A stretch of DNA of 64,000 bases from Caldilinea sp. CFX5 (GCA_021405325.1 QWII01000057.1:74197-138196); one strand, 5' to 3'; positions 16,047-24,964 are shown, counted from the stretch's first letter. The notes: a model not told the origin generated them from the letters alone. Numbers and translations: made by a program.

Positions 16047-16418
16047 TCATCGCAAGACATATTTGGCCAGGGTGCGTTGCACCTCGACGATATTCGCGCC
16101 TTTGCGAAACTCTTTTTCAATGGGCGCGGCACTGCCCGAAAGCCAGATCTTCAATTCCGCATCGCGATCAAAGTGACCGGCGGTTTCGACAGCAAAGTGG
16201 GTGATCGACTTGTAGGGTATCGAATGGTATTCGACCTTGGACCCCGTCAATCCTTGCTTATCAACCAGAATCAAGCGTTTGTTAGTAAAGACATAGAGAT
16301 CGCGCACCAAGCGAAAGGCATGGTCGATCTGCTCCCCATCCGCCAAAACCGAACGCAATTCATTTTCAACGTTCCGGCTATCAACTTCAGAGGCGTTGCC
16401 AAAAATGCCACTTAACAT
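16047..16418 (-). CDS. Bacterial PH-domain protein
   Basis: 123 residues. The stretch FRLVRDLYVFTNKRLILVDK followed by KVEYHSIPYKSITHFAVETA is the signature of the bPH_1 (YyaB-like) pleckstrin-homology fold. ELKIWLSG fits the next strand. These small cytosolic proteins have no assigned enzymatic role and may bind proteins or membranes. It is transcribed alone. Confidence 0.75.
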   Translation of the reverse strand: MLSGIFGNASEVDSRNVENELRSVLADGEQIDHAFRLVRDLYVFTNKRLILVDKQGLTGSKVEYHSIPYKSITHFAVETAGHFDRDAELKIWLSGSAAPIEKEFRKGANIVEVQRTLAKYVLR

Positions 16419-16676
16419 CTGTCATAACCCTTTCCTACTATACGGCTTACCACAACGCATACCGCAGCACCCATTTCATCCGGCCACGCCGTGCGCTAGT
16501 TAGACCATAAAACGGCTAATTTCTCCTACTGTGTACGTAACGCGGCCCGGAAGGTTGCAGCAGTTTCAACCCTGCTATCGAAATCCGGTTGCAGAGATAC
16601 CAAAGCCATGCTACACTTCTAGGCACTAGTTTTTCTGTTGATTGTACTGAAGCTGATCATTGCAAAGAGGTGGATT

Positions 16677-17828
16677 ATGGTTGCAACGCTTACGCCGCCA
16701 ACGCTTCGACCGGCGGCGCTCAAACGGCCGCCCCAACCGAAGAGCGCGCCGACCAAGGCGCAACGTGAGAAGCTGGCGGTCATTGACTGTGATATTCACG
16801 CCGCCATGCCCAATGACGCGACGCTCTTTAAATATCTGCCGACCCGCTGGCAACGGCATCACGAGCTGTTTGGGATGCGTGGTCATATTGGCGGTGCTTA
16901 CCCACGGGCTGTGTTGAATGCGGCCCGGCTCGATTCGTGGCCGCCCAATGGCTTACCCGCCGGTGGTGATTTGCCCTTTATGCAAGAGCAGTTGCTCGAT
17001 GAGTGGGATTTGGAGTATGGCATTTTGACGCCGCTCTATGGCGCCGGCGGGATGATCAATCTGGAATATGGCGCGGCGTTGGCGAGTGCCGTTAACGATT
17101 GGCAGATTGCCGAGTGGGTGGAGCCGGAGCCGCGGTTGCGGGGATCGATCCTGGTTGCCTATGAAGATGGCGAACTGGCAGCCCAGGAGATCGACCGCGT
17201 CGGCGATAACCCCAACTTTGTCCAGGTGTTGCTGGTGGTGCGCACACGGGAACCGCTGGGTCATCGCAAATATTGGAAGATGTACGAAGCGGCCTGTCGC
17301 CATGACCTGCCGCTTGCCATTCACTTTGGCGGCTCCGGCGGCGGCCCCATTACCGGCAGCGGCTGGCCGAGCCACTATATTGAAGACCACGGCGGAATGC
17401 CCCAGGCGTTCCAACCCCAGGTCATCAGCTTGGTGACGGAGGGAATCTTTGAACTTTTCCCCACGCTCAAAATCGTACTGATCGAAGGGGGCTTTGCCTG
17501 GATGCCACCGCTCATGTGGCGCATGGACCAGACCTGGAAACGGCTCAAGGAAGAAGCGCCACGAGTCAAACGCCTGCCCTCCGACTATGTGCGTGACCAT
17601 TTCTGGATCACCACGCAGCCGATGGAAGAGCCGCCGCAACAACGTTATTTCGAGGAACTGCTCGAACAGATGAACATGAATGACAAGCTCATGTTCGCCA
17701 CCGATTACCCCCACTGGGACTTTGATGCACCGGACCGGGCGCTGCCCGCGACGTTGCCGTTGGCGTTGCGCCGCGCCATTATGGCCGACAATGCCAGGAC
17801 GCTTTATAAGTTGGAACGACGGAAGTAG
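16677..17828 (+). CDS. Amidohydrolase-family (amidohydrolase 2) metal-dependent hydrolase
   Basis: 383 residues. ATG 16677 is preferred because AAGAGGTGG lies just upstream; the frame extends to 16638. Metal-site features of the TIM-barrel amidohydrolase-2 family are present: IDCDIHAAMP at the first strand, LAIHFGGSGGG at the central strand (His) and FATDYPHWD at the end (Asp). These enzymes hydrolyse or decarboxylate aromatic or lactone substrates. The N-terminal ~30 residues are low-complexity and basic (TLRPAALKRPPQPKSAPTKA). The GH1-like gene follows ~100 bases downstream on the same strand. Confidence 0.8.
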   Translation: MVATLTPPTLRPAALKRPPQPKSAPTKAQREKLAVIDCDIHAAMPNDATLFKYLPTRWQRHHELFGMRGHIGGAYPRAVLNAARLDSWPPNGLPAGGDLPFMQEQLLDEWDLEYGILTPLYGAGGMINLEYGAALASAVNDWQIAEWVEPEPRLRGSILVAYEDGELAAQEIDRVGDNPNFVQVLLVVRTREPLGHRKYWKMYEAACRHDLPLAIHFGGSGGGPITGSGWPSHYIEDHGGMPQAFQPQVISLVTEGIFELFPTLKIVLIEGGFAWMPPLMWRMDQTWKRLKEEAPRVKRLPSDYVRDHFWITTQPMEEPPQQRYFEELLEQMNMNDKLMFATDYPHWDFDAPDRALPATLPLALRRAIMADNARTLYKLERRK

Positions 17829-17910
17829 TGGGACAGTGGGACAGTAAATCAGTAGGTCAGTCACTGTCTCACTGTTCTACTGTCTTACTGTCTTACTGAC
17901 CCACTGTCTA
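17829..17910. repeat. Low-complexity inverted/direct repeat (ACAGT words)
   Basis: Copies of GGGACAGT and its complement ACTGTC are repeated about ten times, giving an imperfect stem between the amidohydrolase stop and the GH1-like gene. No coding frame. Confidence 0.55.
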
Positions 17911-17931
17911 ACTAGAATTGTACGTAGACTC

Positions 17932-19167
17932 ATGGCCTTGAATGGTGATCTGAACGATGGTTTTTTGTGGGCGACGGGGATTGAGGACACCTTCATTCCC
18001 CAGATTCGCCCAGGGATGCGGGCGCTGGATGAGTATGAACTGACCCAACATTACCGCTTCTGGCGGGAAGATTTGGATCGCGCTGCTGATCTTGGTGTGC
18101 AGGCGCTCCGCTGGGGCATTCCCTGGTATCGCGTGCAACCCACCGCCGAAAGCTGGGATTGGCGCTGGGTGGACGAAGTGCTGGACTACATGGTCAACGT
18201 GAAGGGCATCACGCCGATCCTTGACCTGATGCACTATGGCACGCCCCTCTGGCTCGATAATAGCTTTATCAACAGCGGCTACCCGGCCTTGGTGGCGAAC
18301 TATGCAATGGCCGTCGCCGCCCGCTATAAATCGCTGGTGCGCTACTATACCCCGCTCAACGAGCCGGCCATCAACGCCGAGTGGTGTGGACAGTTGGGCC
18401 ATTGGCCGCCCTATCTCACCGGCGATGATGGCTATGTCAAGGTGATGCTGGCGGTCTGCAAGGGGATTGTCGTCACGGTGCAGGCGCTTAAAGCCGAACA
18501 GCCGACGATGCAAACGGTGCATGTGGAGGCGTTGCGCCACTACTGGACGAACGACCCGGTGGTGGCTAAGCGGGTGGCGCTCTACAATGACCAGCAATAT
18601 CTCAGCACCGATCTGACCACCGGACGGGTCAATGATGACCATGCCTTTTTCCCCTATCTGTTGACGCATGGTGTCACAGAACATGACTTGCGTTGGTTTT
18701 GTGATCACGCCGTGCAATTTGATTATTTGGGCGCCAACTTTTACCCCTGGTCACACGGCGAACTGCTAGCGCGCAAGCGCGGGACGCCCTACCGCCCGCG
18801 CCAACAGACCAGCGGCGCTACCATTGCCACCGTACTTACCAATGCCTATGAACGCTATCAAATCCCGATCATGGTGACAGAGACCTCAGCCAAGGGGAGC
18901 GTTGCGCTACGGGGGCGTTGGATGGATGAGTCGATTGCCGCCGTACAGCAGTTGCGTCGCCAAGGGCTGCCCATTGTTGGCTATACCTGGTTTCCGTTTT
19001 TCACGATGATCGATTGGTTTTATCGCCAGCAACGGCGTCCGCTGGCGAATTATCTCATCCACTTGGGGTTGTATGATGGCGCATTTGATGAAGCCGGCGT
19101 CCTGCAACGCTACAGCACGCCGTTGGTTGAGCGCTATCGCAACCACATACATGGCTTGACAACGTAG
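17932..19167 (+). CDS. GH1-like beta-glycosidase
   Basis: 411 residues. Family 1 glycosidase landmarks are present. GVQALRWGIPWYRVQP lies in an early barrel strand. The acid/base Glu is in YYTPLNEPAIN and the nucleophile Glu in IPIMVTETSAKGS. The enzyme is shorter than typical GH1 proteins (about 450 residues) and divergent, so the substrate is uncertain. It is cytosolic, with no signal peptide. No good Shine-Dalgarno precedes the ATG. It probably acts on beta-linked oligosaccharides or glycosides in the same catabolic neighbourhood as the amidohydrolase. Confidence 0.75.
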   Translation: MALNGDLNDGFLWATGIEDTFIPQIRPGMRALDEYELTQHYRFWREDLDRAADLGVQALRWGIPWYRVQPTAESWDWRWVDEVLDYMVNVKGITPILDLMHYGTPLWLDNSFINSGYPALVANYAMAVAARYKSLVRYYTPLNEPAINAEWCGQLGHWPPYLTGDDGYVKVMLAVCKGIVVTVQALKAEQPTMQTVHVEALRHYWTNDPVVAKRVALYNDQQYLSTDLTTGRVNDDHAFFPYLLTHGVTEHDLRWFCDHAVQFDYLGANFYPWSHGELLARKRGTPYRPRQQTSGATIATVLTNAYERYQIPIMVTETSAKGSVALRGRWMDESIAAVQQLRRQGLPIVGYTWFPFFTMIDWFYRQQRRPLANYLIHLGLYDGAFDEAGVLQRYSTPLVERYRNHIHGLTT

Positions 19168-19184
19168 CTCATCAAAGATACAAT
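19156..19184 (+). promoter_or_regulatory. Promoter of the toxin-antitoxin operon
   Basis: Consensus TTGACA (19156-19161) and TACAAT (19179-19184) are spaced by 17 bases. The -35 box overlaps the 3' end of the GH1-like gene. Confidence 0.65.
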
Positions 19185-19203
19185 TAGCCATCTGTGCTAA
19201 TTG
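19181..19203. promoter_or_regulatory. Inverted-repeat operator overlapping the -10 box
   Basis: CAATTAGC (19181-19188) and GCTAATTG (19196-19203) form a perfect 8-base inverted repeat with a 7-base spacer. The left half covers the -10 box, as expected for autorepression by a Phd/YefM antitoxin. Confidence 0.55.
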
Positions 19204-19224
19204 TGTGCTAAGGAGAAGCAAATT

Positions 19225-19524
19225 ATGTCAACCATTCCGACAATCGCCCCTGTCAGTCATATGCGTATTCGACAGGCCGAGTTGTTAGCGCAAGCCAAAC
19301 AAGGCCCAGTCGTATTGCTCGAAAAGGGCAGCATACCCGCGGCCATTCTGATTTCACCAGAACAGTGGAATGATATGAATCGACAGTTAAAACAATTGGA
19401 GTTGCTTGCCGAATCACGGCGTATTTTTGCCGAAATGGCTGCCGATCCGGCCAAGCGGGTTTCCCATGAAGAATTACGCCGCCAGCTTGCCCAAAAGGTT
19501 GCCCAAAAGGTTGCCTCGGTATGA
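19225..19524 (+). CDS. Phd/YefM-type antitoxin
   Basis: 99 residues from ATG 19225 with AAGGAG 9 bases upstream. The start MSTIPTIAPVSHMRIRQAEL then PVVLLEKGSIPAAILISPEQ matches the Phd/YefM DNA-binding N-terminal fold. The C-terminal half is helical and would wrap the toxin. The end carries a short in-frame duplication (QKVAQKVA). It overlaps the toxin start by ATGA. Confidence 0.8.
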   Translation: MSTIPTIAPVSHMRIRQAELLAQAKQGPVVLLEKGSIPAAILISPEQWNDMNRQLKQLELLAESRRIFAEMAADPAKRVSHEELRRQLAQKVAQKVASV

Positions 19525-19784
19525 TGGAACCATTTTGGGATATTGAGTACAGCTTGGAAGCACGCAACTATCTGTATGATTCATATCCTTATACCGAAGC
19601 CGTACTCATTGCGATTGAAGAGTTGCGTTTCTACAAAGATGCAATCCCGCCTGACGGTTGTACCCAGTTAGAACCAGGCGTTTACCTGTGCGAATTGATG
19701 CGTCACCAGATTGTCTACCGGCGCTTTCCGGAGACAAAGCCGAAGCCCTTGTTGTGGATTAGCATCGTCAAACCGCCTGAATGA
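19521..19784 (+). CDS. RelE/ParE-like toxin
   Basis: 87 residues: IEYSLEARNYLYDSYPYTEA, then AIEELRFYKDAIPPDG, then YLCELMRHQIVYRRFPETKP and LLWISIVKPPE. Length, the basic HQIVYRR strand and the C-terminal strand fit the RelE/ParE superfamily, though sequence match is loose. It begins within the antitoxin stop (ATGATGG), a coupled TA arrangement. Could be an mRNA interferase or gyrase inhibitor. Confidence 0.65.
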   Translation: MMEPFWDIEYSLEARNYLYDSYPYTEAVLIAIEELRFYKDAIPPDGCTQLEPGVYLCELMRHQIVYRRFPETKPKPLLWISIVKPPE

Positions 19785-19804
19785 GCTTAGAATAATGCCA
19801 TCCT

Positions 19805-20245
19805 ATGTCGAAACATATTATCGCAACCGTTGATGAAATTCCGACCGGTCAACACAAGATTATCGAAGTAGCCGGTCGCGCCGTTGGCGTCTTTAATGTG
19901 AATGGCGAATACTTCGCAATCCGCAATAGCTGCCCACACCAAGGGGGGCCGCTCTGTAGTGGGCGGGTTACGGGCTTTATTATGGCGACGGAACCCGGTC
20001 AATACAGCTACACCCGTCGCGGCGAAATTGTGCGCTGTCCCTGGCATGGCTGGGAATTTGACATCAAGACTGGCCAATCCTGGTTTGACCCGGCCAAGAC
20101 ACGCGTGCGCAATTACAAAGTAACGGTCGAACAGCTTTCGCCCGCGACCTTGGAAGCGCCAGCGCCGGGATTAGAACCAGGGCCTTATGTGGCGGAGACT
20201 TATCCGGTGACGATCGAGCAATCGTATGTCGTGATTGAGCTATGA
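19805..20245 (+). CDS. Rieske [2Fe-2S] ferredoxin-like protein
   Basis: 146 residues. The two cluster-binding motifs are present: CPHQGG (an extended CxH box within NSCPHQGGPLCSGRV) and CPWHGWEFD. It has no membrane anchor or oxygenase domain, so it is a small soluble Rieske protein, probably an electron carrier for an oxygenase or a nitrite-reductase-small-subunit-like protein. It follows the TA pair by 20 bases, perhaps by chance. Confidence 0.88.
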   Translation: MSKHIIATVDEIPTGQHKIIEVAGRAVGVFNVNGEYFAIRNSCPHQGGPLCSGRVTGFIMATEPGQYSYTRRGEIVRCPWHGWEFDIKTGQSWFDPAKTRVRNYKVTVEQLSPATLEAPAPGLEPGPYVAETYPVTIEQSYVVIEL

Positions 20246-20274
20246 GTTCAGCCGTCACGCCTGCTCTGGCTTGT

Positions 20275-20303
20275 TTGTCATACCATGAGAAACGCAGTAT
20301 AAT
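20275..20303 (+). promoter_or_regulatory. Promoter of the Septu-type operon
   Basis: TTGTCA (20275-20280) and a perfect TATAAT (20298-20303) with a 17-base spacer. Transcription would begin around 20310, inside the inverted repeat at 20303-20339, about 107 bases before the ATPase start. Confidence 0.65.
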
Positions 20304-20339
20304 AAGCGAGTCTAAACTAGCTTAGTTTAGACTCGCTTA
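20303..20339. repeat. Inverted repeat at the Septu operon start
   Basis: 17-base perfect arms (20303-20319, TAAGCGAGTCTAAACTA, and 20323-20339) with a 3-base loop. The left arm shares a base with the -10 box. It could be an operator or the terminator of the Rieske gene. Confidence 0.7.
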
Positions 20340-20416
20340 CTTACAGTGCGAAGCTGGTCGCCCTCCTTGTTTGCTGTCATCTAAATAAGACGGCAAAATA
20401 ATTACTTGATAAACTC

Positions 20417-21706
20417 ATGTACATCAAAAGTGTCGAGATCCATAACGTCCGTTCCATTCGTCGTTTCGAGTGGTCCATTGATGAACACGAAGCGGCTGGC
20501 TGGCATGTCCTGATCGGTGACAATGGCTCCGGTAAATCAACAATATTGAAAGCCATTTCACTTGGGTTGATCGGCGAGAGGGATGCACAGGGTTTACGGG
20601 AAGATTGGGCAACCTGGATCACCAAAGACGCGGAAAGTGGTTCAATTAGACTCAATTTGATTGACGATAGCACCTATGACGACTGGAGTGGACGCGGCCC
20701 AGTGGGTGGACGTGCCGGTTTGAGGGCCGTTATTGAAATTAAGCGCACAGAAGAGGCCAGACAATTGGTCAGGCTTGAAGGTCGAGCCGACTTATCAAAA
20801 CCCTCAGCCAATCGTCATGTATGGGGTACGGGTAATGGGTGGTTTTCGGTTGCCTATGGCCCATTTCGGCGTTTTTCCGGTGGCAATCCTGATTATAGTC
20901 GTTTATTCTATGCGAATCCTAAGTTGGCGGCGCACCTTTCAATTTTTGGTGAAGATGTAGCCCTATCCGAAGCGATTGTTTGGCTCCAAGAATTGAATTA
21001 TAAAAATTTGGAAAGACAACCGGAGGGTAAAATCCTTGATGCAATCTGTAAATTTGTCAATCAGCCTGATTTTTTGCCTCATCGCGCCAAATTGACCGAG
21101 GTTTCTTCCTCTGGAGTTTTCTTTAAAGATGCGAATAGCAATACCATCACGGTTGACAAGCTAAGTGATGGCTATCGCTCCATCTTAAGCATGACCTTTG
21201 AGATTATTCGCCAACTGCAAGCAATTTATCAGACCGATGATCTCTTCTCCGCTGATTTTACCCAGATCAAATTACCTGGCGTCGTGCTGATTGATGAAAT
21301 TGACGCCCACCTCCATCCTACCTGGCAGCGACGCGTAGGCTATTGGTTCTGTCAACACTTCCCGGCCATGCAATTTATTGTCACCACACACAGCCCATTA
21401 GTTTGTCAAGCGGCTGAGCAAGGGAGCGTCTGGAAGCTGCCACGCCCTGGCACCGATGAAAGCTGCTATCGCGTTACAGGCCAAGAACTGGATCGCTTAC
21501 TCTACGGCAATATTTTAGAAGCTTATAGTACGCGTCTTTTTGATCTTACTGATACCCGTTCCAACAGCGCCCGAGAAAAATTAGAACGGCTGGCCGAGCT
21601 AAATGTCAAGGAAGTTTTTGCCAAACTAACGGCTGCAGAAATTGAAGAGCAAGCCCGCCTACGCGCCACACTGCCAACAGCCGCCAATACCACAGCAGGT
21701 GGCTAA
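20417..21706 (+). CDS. ptuA: Septu PtuA-like AAA ATPase
   Basis: 429 residues. It is an SMC/ABC-like P-loop ATPase with Walker A IGDNGSGKST (residues 33-42), a signature-like VDKLSDGYRSIL, Walker B VVLIDEIDAHLHP and the switch histidine in VTTHSPLVCQ. This AAA_15/AAA_21 layout and the coupled HNH gene match PtuA of the anti-phage system Septu. PtuA binds nucleotide and controls the PtuB nuclease. The gene is shorter than some PtuA proteins, and no retron reverse transcriptase is near. Its A+T content appears higher than in neighbouring metabolic genes, consistent with a transferred defence cassette. Confidence 0.8.
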   Translation: MYIKSVEIHNVRSIRRFEWSIDEHEAAGWHVLIGDNGSGKSTILKAISLGLIGERDAQGLREDWATWITKDAESGSIRLNLIDDSTYDDWSGRGPVGGRAGLRAVIEIKRTEEARQLVRLEGRADLSKPSANRHVWGTGNGWFSVAYGPFRRFSGGNPDYSRLFYANPKLAAHLSIFGEDVALSEAIVWLQELNYKNLERQPEGKILDAICKFVNQPDFLPHRAKLTEVSSSGVFFKDANSNTITVDKLSDGYRSILSMTFEIIRQLQAIYQTDDLFSADFTQIKLPGVVLIDEIDAHLHPTWQRRVGYWFCQHFPAMQFIVTTHSPLVCQAAEQGSVWKLPRPGTDESCYRVTGQELDRLLYGNILEAYSTRLFDLTDTRSNSAREKLERLAELNVKEVFAKLTAAEIEEQARLRATLPTAANTTAGG

Positions 21707-22512
21707 TGATTCAGCTTTCCCCACAAGACTTACCAGCAGAAATTGCACAAGAATTGCAACGCTACCAAGTGGAGATCGATGCAGTTCAAACCTATGCCGA
21801 ACGTGTTCAACGTGGCAAAACGCTCTTCAGTGCGCGTAATAAAGCGACGAGCCGTGTTTTCAAAACTGTCCGCGAAACATTAGCCGCAATGTGTTCCGGT
21901 AGTTGTCGCTGTATGTATTGTGAAGATTCCTGTGCAGATGAAGTGGAACATATTAGACCCAAAGACCTTTATCCAGAATTTGTCTTTGTGTGGGAAAATT
22001 ATCTCTATGTTTGCGGCCCTTGCAATGGGGGGAAAAATAACGCCTTTGCGGTCTTTTCGCAGCAGACAGGAAGCGTGATCGTTGTAACCCGTAAACAGAG
22101 CGATCCTGTTGTTTCGCCTACGGCAGGGGACGATGTACTAATCAATCCCAGAATAGAAGATCCGCTACGTTATCTAGCACTTGATTTGCGCAATACCTTT
22201 GAATTTCAACCATTGCCGGGATTAACGGACCGAGACCGAGAGCGTGCGATTTTTACGCGTGACACATTAGCACTCAACCGTGATATTTTGGTGGTTGCTC
22301 GTCGTCATGCTTATGAGAGTTACCGTGCAAGATTGCGCGAATATATCGTTGAGCGCGAATGTGATACCCCGACTCTACAACTCAGTTTGTTGGTTGAATC
22401 ACTTCAACGTTTACAACACCCAACTGTTTGGCGTGAGATGCAACGCCAGCAGCAAGTATTGGCTGATCTCCGGTCGCTATTTGAACAAGCACCAGAGGCG
22501 CTCAACTGGTAA
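21706..22512 (+). CDS. ptuB: Septu PtuB-like HNH endonuclease
   Basis: 268 residues. The zinc/HNH core is CMYCEDSCADEVEHIRPKD followed by WENYLYVCGPCNGGKNN. It has paired CxxC motifs, the EHIRPK catalytic histidine and the N...C-x2-C...KN end typical of PtuB and the related TIGR02646 nucleases. The start ATG shares one base with the ATPase stop (TAATG), so they are translationally coupled. The predicted role is DNA cleavage on phage infection. The C-terminal half (~residues 130-268) is helical and without recognised motifs. Confidence 0.82.
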   Translation: MIQLSPQDLPAEIAQELQRYQVEIDAVQTYAERVQRGKTLFSARNKATSRVFKTVRETLAAMCSGSCRCMYCEDSCADEVEHIRPKDLYPEFVFVWENYLYVCGPCNGGKNNAFAVFSQQTGSVIVVTRKQSDPVVSPTAGDDVLINPRIEDPLRYLALDLRNTFEFQPLPGLTDRDRERAIFTRDTLALNRDILVVARRHAYESYRARLREYIVERECDTPTLQLSLLVESLQRLQHPTVWREMQRQQQVLADLRSLFEQAPEALNW

Positions 22513-22629
22513 TTCGGCAAATAATTCTAAGATTCCGCGGTCTTGCGTGCTTCTTCAGATAGGACAAATTTGACGGGTTGCCTGGACTTGTTCTATACTC
22601 GCTTCATCATCTAATACATATTTTCTTCT

Positions 22630-22737
22630 TCACTTTCCGGTGCGGGCTAATGCCAGGCTTGCACCAACCGCATAGACGTAGGGCAAAGCCGTGTTGAGCG
22701 GCACATGCACCAACGCGTCTCTATCCCATTTACCAAA
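22630..22737 (-). pseudogene. Start-less coding fragment, possible gene remnant
   Basis: A 35-codon frame bounded by stops reads FGKWDRDALVHVPLNTALPY then VYAVGASLALARTGK. It looks like the C-terminal end of a real protein but has no start codon or upstream frame. The parent family is not recognised with confidence. The rest of 22513-22837 shows no gene. Confidence 0.3.
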
Positions 22738-22837
22738 CTACTGTGTATGGATTAGGGCCAACAGGCTGACCTGTTGCCGCTGCTGATCATGCTTTCTGTT
22801 GCTTAACTATTTATGATTGAATCACAAGGGAAAAATC

Positions 22838-23890
22838 ATGATGATAACTTCAACGCACGCGCGGATTGATACCTATTTGCGCGCCTATGTGGAACAAGGA
22901 CAGAGTGTCAGCTTGTCGGCGGCGATTGTGCAGGACGGGGCTGTGGTTTTTAGTGCCGGCTATGGGGTGCAAAATCGGCAGACACAACAGCCGGTCACGT
23001 CGCAGACGCTCTTTCATATCGCCTCGGTCGCCAAGACGATGACCAGCACGGCGATTATGCAACTGCGCGAGCAGGGCAAACTCGATCTCGATGACCCGCT
23101 GGTCAAACATCTGCCCTACTTCCGGGTAGACGATGCCCGCAGCAACCAGATCACCATCCGCCAATGTCTCGCGCACACGAGCGGGATTGGTCACCCGGAA
23201 GATTACGGCTGGGATCGCCCCGAATTTGATGATGAGTCGCTGGAACGCCATGTGCGCGGGCTGGCAACCCACAAATTAGTCGAAATCGCGCCCAACAGCC
23301 TCTCCTACAGCGACATTGCCTACAATGTGCTGGGTGACCTGATCGCCAAAGTCACCGGCATGAGCTACGAGCAGTACATGAAGACCCACATCTTCGCTCC
23401 TATCGGCATGATGACCACCACGCTCATGGCCCCACGCGCTGATCACCCCGAACTGGTGGCGACTGGCTATGAAAAGCAGGAAGATGGAGCCATCGTCCAA
23501 TCCTTCTATCCCTATAACCGGATGCACGTCCCCTGTGGTTGTATCGCAAGCAGCGCGGACGAAATGGCGCGGTGGGCAATGGTGAATCTGAATCTTGGGG
23601 AGTTGGCTGGTGTGCGGATCTTGCCATCAGCCGCTTACGATGAGATGTGGCAGATGCAGTTTCGCGACCAGGACGACGATGTCTCCACTGATACGGCATT
23701 GGGCTGGTGGGTCAGCCGGCGCTACAGCGAACGGGTGATGCAACATGATGGCGAGGATGATGGCTTTGTCAGCAACTTTGCGCTCTGGACAGAGAGCGGC
23801 ATTGGCATTGTGGTCCTCTGTAATGCCCTTTGGGCCGAGCCGTGGAAAGTAACGGATGAGCTGTATAAACTGCTGATTGGTCAGGACTAA
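22838..23890 (+). CDS. Serine hydrolase, beta-lactamase class C family
   Basis: 350 residues from ATG 22838, with AAGGG 7 bases upstream (the frame extends to 22817). The SxxK motif is in ASVAKTMT, the YxN motif in YSDIAYN, and an H-x-G-like motif is HDGEDDGF. These define the class C beta-lactamase/esterase fold. No signal peptide is seen, which argues for a cytosolic esterase or peptidase rather than a periplasmic lactamase. Confidence 0.85.
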   Translation: MMITSTHARIDTYLRAYVEQGQSVSLSAAIVQDGAVVFSAGYGVQNRQTQQPVTSQTLFHIASVAKTMTSTAIMQLREQGKLDLDDPLVKHLPYFRVDDARSNQITIRQCLAHTSGIGHPEDYGWDRPEFDDESLERHVRGLATHKLVEIAPNSLSYSDIAYNVLGDLIAKVTGMSYEQYMKTHIFAPIGMMTTTLMAPRADHPELVATGYEKQEDGAIVQSFYPYNRMHVPCGCIASSADEMARWAMVNLNLGELAGVRILPSAAYDEMWQMQFRDQDDDVSTDTALGWWVSRRYSERVMQHDGEDDGFVSNFALWTESGIGIVVLCNALWAEPWKVTDELYKLLIGQD

Positions 23891-23895
23891 GCAAA

Positions 23896-23965
23896 GAGAG
23901 TGCGTTGCACGGGGCAGACGACGATGCTGTCATGTGAACTTCGGTTCCCCATGCAACGCACCCTC
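23896..23965. repeat. Imperfect inverted repeat between convergent genes
   Basis: Arms GAGTGCGTTGCACGGGG (23898-23914) and CCCCATGCAACGCACCCTC (23947-23965) pair with two mismatches. They lie between the convergent stops of the serine hydrolase and the F420 enzyme. Confidence 0.6.
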
Positions 23966-24001
23966 TGATCGGCAAAACGCACCCCTTTTATGATGCAGTG
24001 T

Positions 24002-24964
24002 TTATCCTCCTTGTTCACGCAGCCGCTCGACCACCGGGGCAAAGGCCTCCATCTGGGCATCAGCGACAACGTAATAACTAAAGCCATAGCTTTCGCGCCG
24101 CGTCTGCAAATCCAATACCATCTCCTCGACCGAACCAATGAGCATCGACGGCATCAGTAATACATCCGCAACCGTCACGTCCCAGCCCTGTTGGCGAATC
24201 AGGTCGGCAATGTAGGTGCGCCGGTCGTCGGTGAAGATGATGGTGGGAATCAAGCTCAACTCGATTTGGTCAAAGCGTGCGCCAGCGCCCTGTCGAATCC
24301 AACCGACTTTTTGGTGAACCGCCGCCGCCATACGTTCCCGAATATCGCTGATGAGCGTGCCGCTGCTGACATCGCTGGTCAGGATGCCGACAATGTTCGC
24401 CTCGCGTCCGGCCAGTTTTAACATGCGTTCTTTGCCGCCGCCGATGAGTAGTGGTGGGTGCGGTCGCTGCAATGGCTTGGGAACACCGTTGATGCCAGTT
24501 ACCTGATAGTGTTGACCGGCAAAGGTGACAGGCGTTTCTGCCCAGATCCCTTTCATTACGCGAATTGACTCTGCTAAGCGGTCAATGCGCACGCCGGCCC
24601 GGTCAAAGGGTAAGCCGGCCTGTTCATATTCCGTGCGCAACCAGCCAGCGCCGATGCCTAACTCAAAGCGCCCACCAGAGAGGCAGTCGAGCGTCGCCGC
24701 TTCTTTTGCCAACATGACCGGGTGGTGATAGTCGTTGTCGATGACCATGGTGCCGAGGCGCAACGTGGTGGTCACACTGGCGGCGGCCATCAACGCCACC
24801 AGCGGCGCATATTGGTCGCCAAAGAAATCCGGCACAAAGTGGTCGCGCAGGAGGAGGGTTGCATAGCCGAGCGCTTCGATGCACCGGACATGGTCGAACC
24901 AGGCGGTCGGCGCTTTCATCTGTTCGTTGATCACGCCAAACCGAAACGGGTGGTGCTTGCTCAC
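24002..24964 (-). CDS. LLM-class F420-dependent oxidoreductase
   Basis: About 320 residues. GTG at 24964 has AAGGA eight bases upstream; an ATG at 24985 is the alternative. The family pattern is clear: FRFGVINEQMKAPTAWFDHV, then GYATLLLRDHFVPD, then GGRFELGIGAGWLRTEYEQA and VPKPLQRPHPPLLIGGGKER. It has the luciferase-like TIM barrel of flavin/F420 oxidoreductases (TIGR03621-like). The enzyme transfers hydride between reduced F420 and an unknown substrate. It implies the host makes cofactor F420, consistent with Chloroflexota. Confidence 0.85.
   Translation of the reverse strand: MSKHHPFRFGVINEQMKAPTAWFDHVRCIEALGYATLLLRDHFVPDFFGDQYAPLVALMAAASVTTTLRLGTMVIDNDYHHPVMLAKEAATLDCLSGGRFELGIGAGWLRTEYEQAGLPFDRAGVRIDRLAESIRVMKGIWAETPVTFAGQHYQVTGINGVPKPLQRPHPPLLIGGGKERMLKLAGREANIVGILTSDVSSGTLISDIRERMAAAVHQKVGWIRQGAGARFDQIELSLIPTIIFTDDRRTYIADLIRQQGWDVTVADVLLMPSMLIGSVEEMVLDLQTRRESYGFSYYVVADAQMEAFAPVVERLREQGG

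Noticed and set aside
20303..20339. Inverted repeat considered as a retron msr/msd RNA before the PtuAB-like genes
   Set aside because: No reverse transcriptase gene lies nearby and the palindrome is too short.
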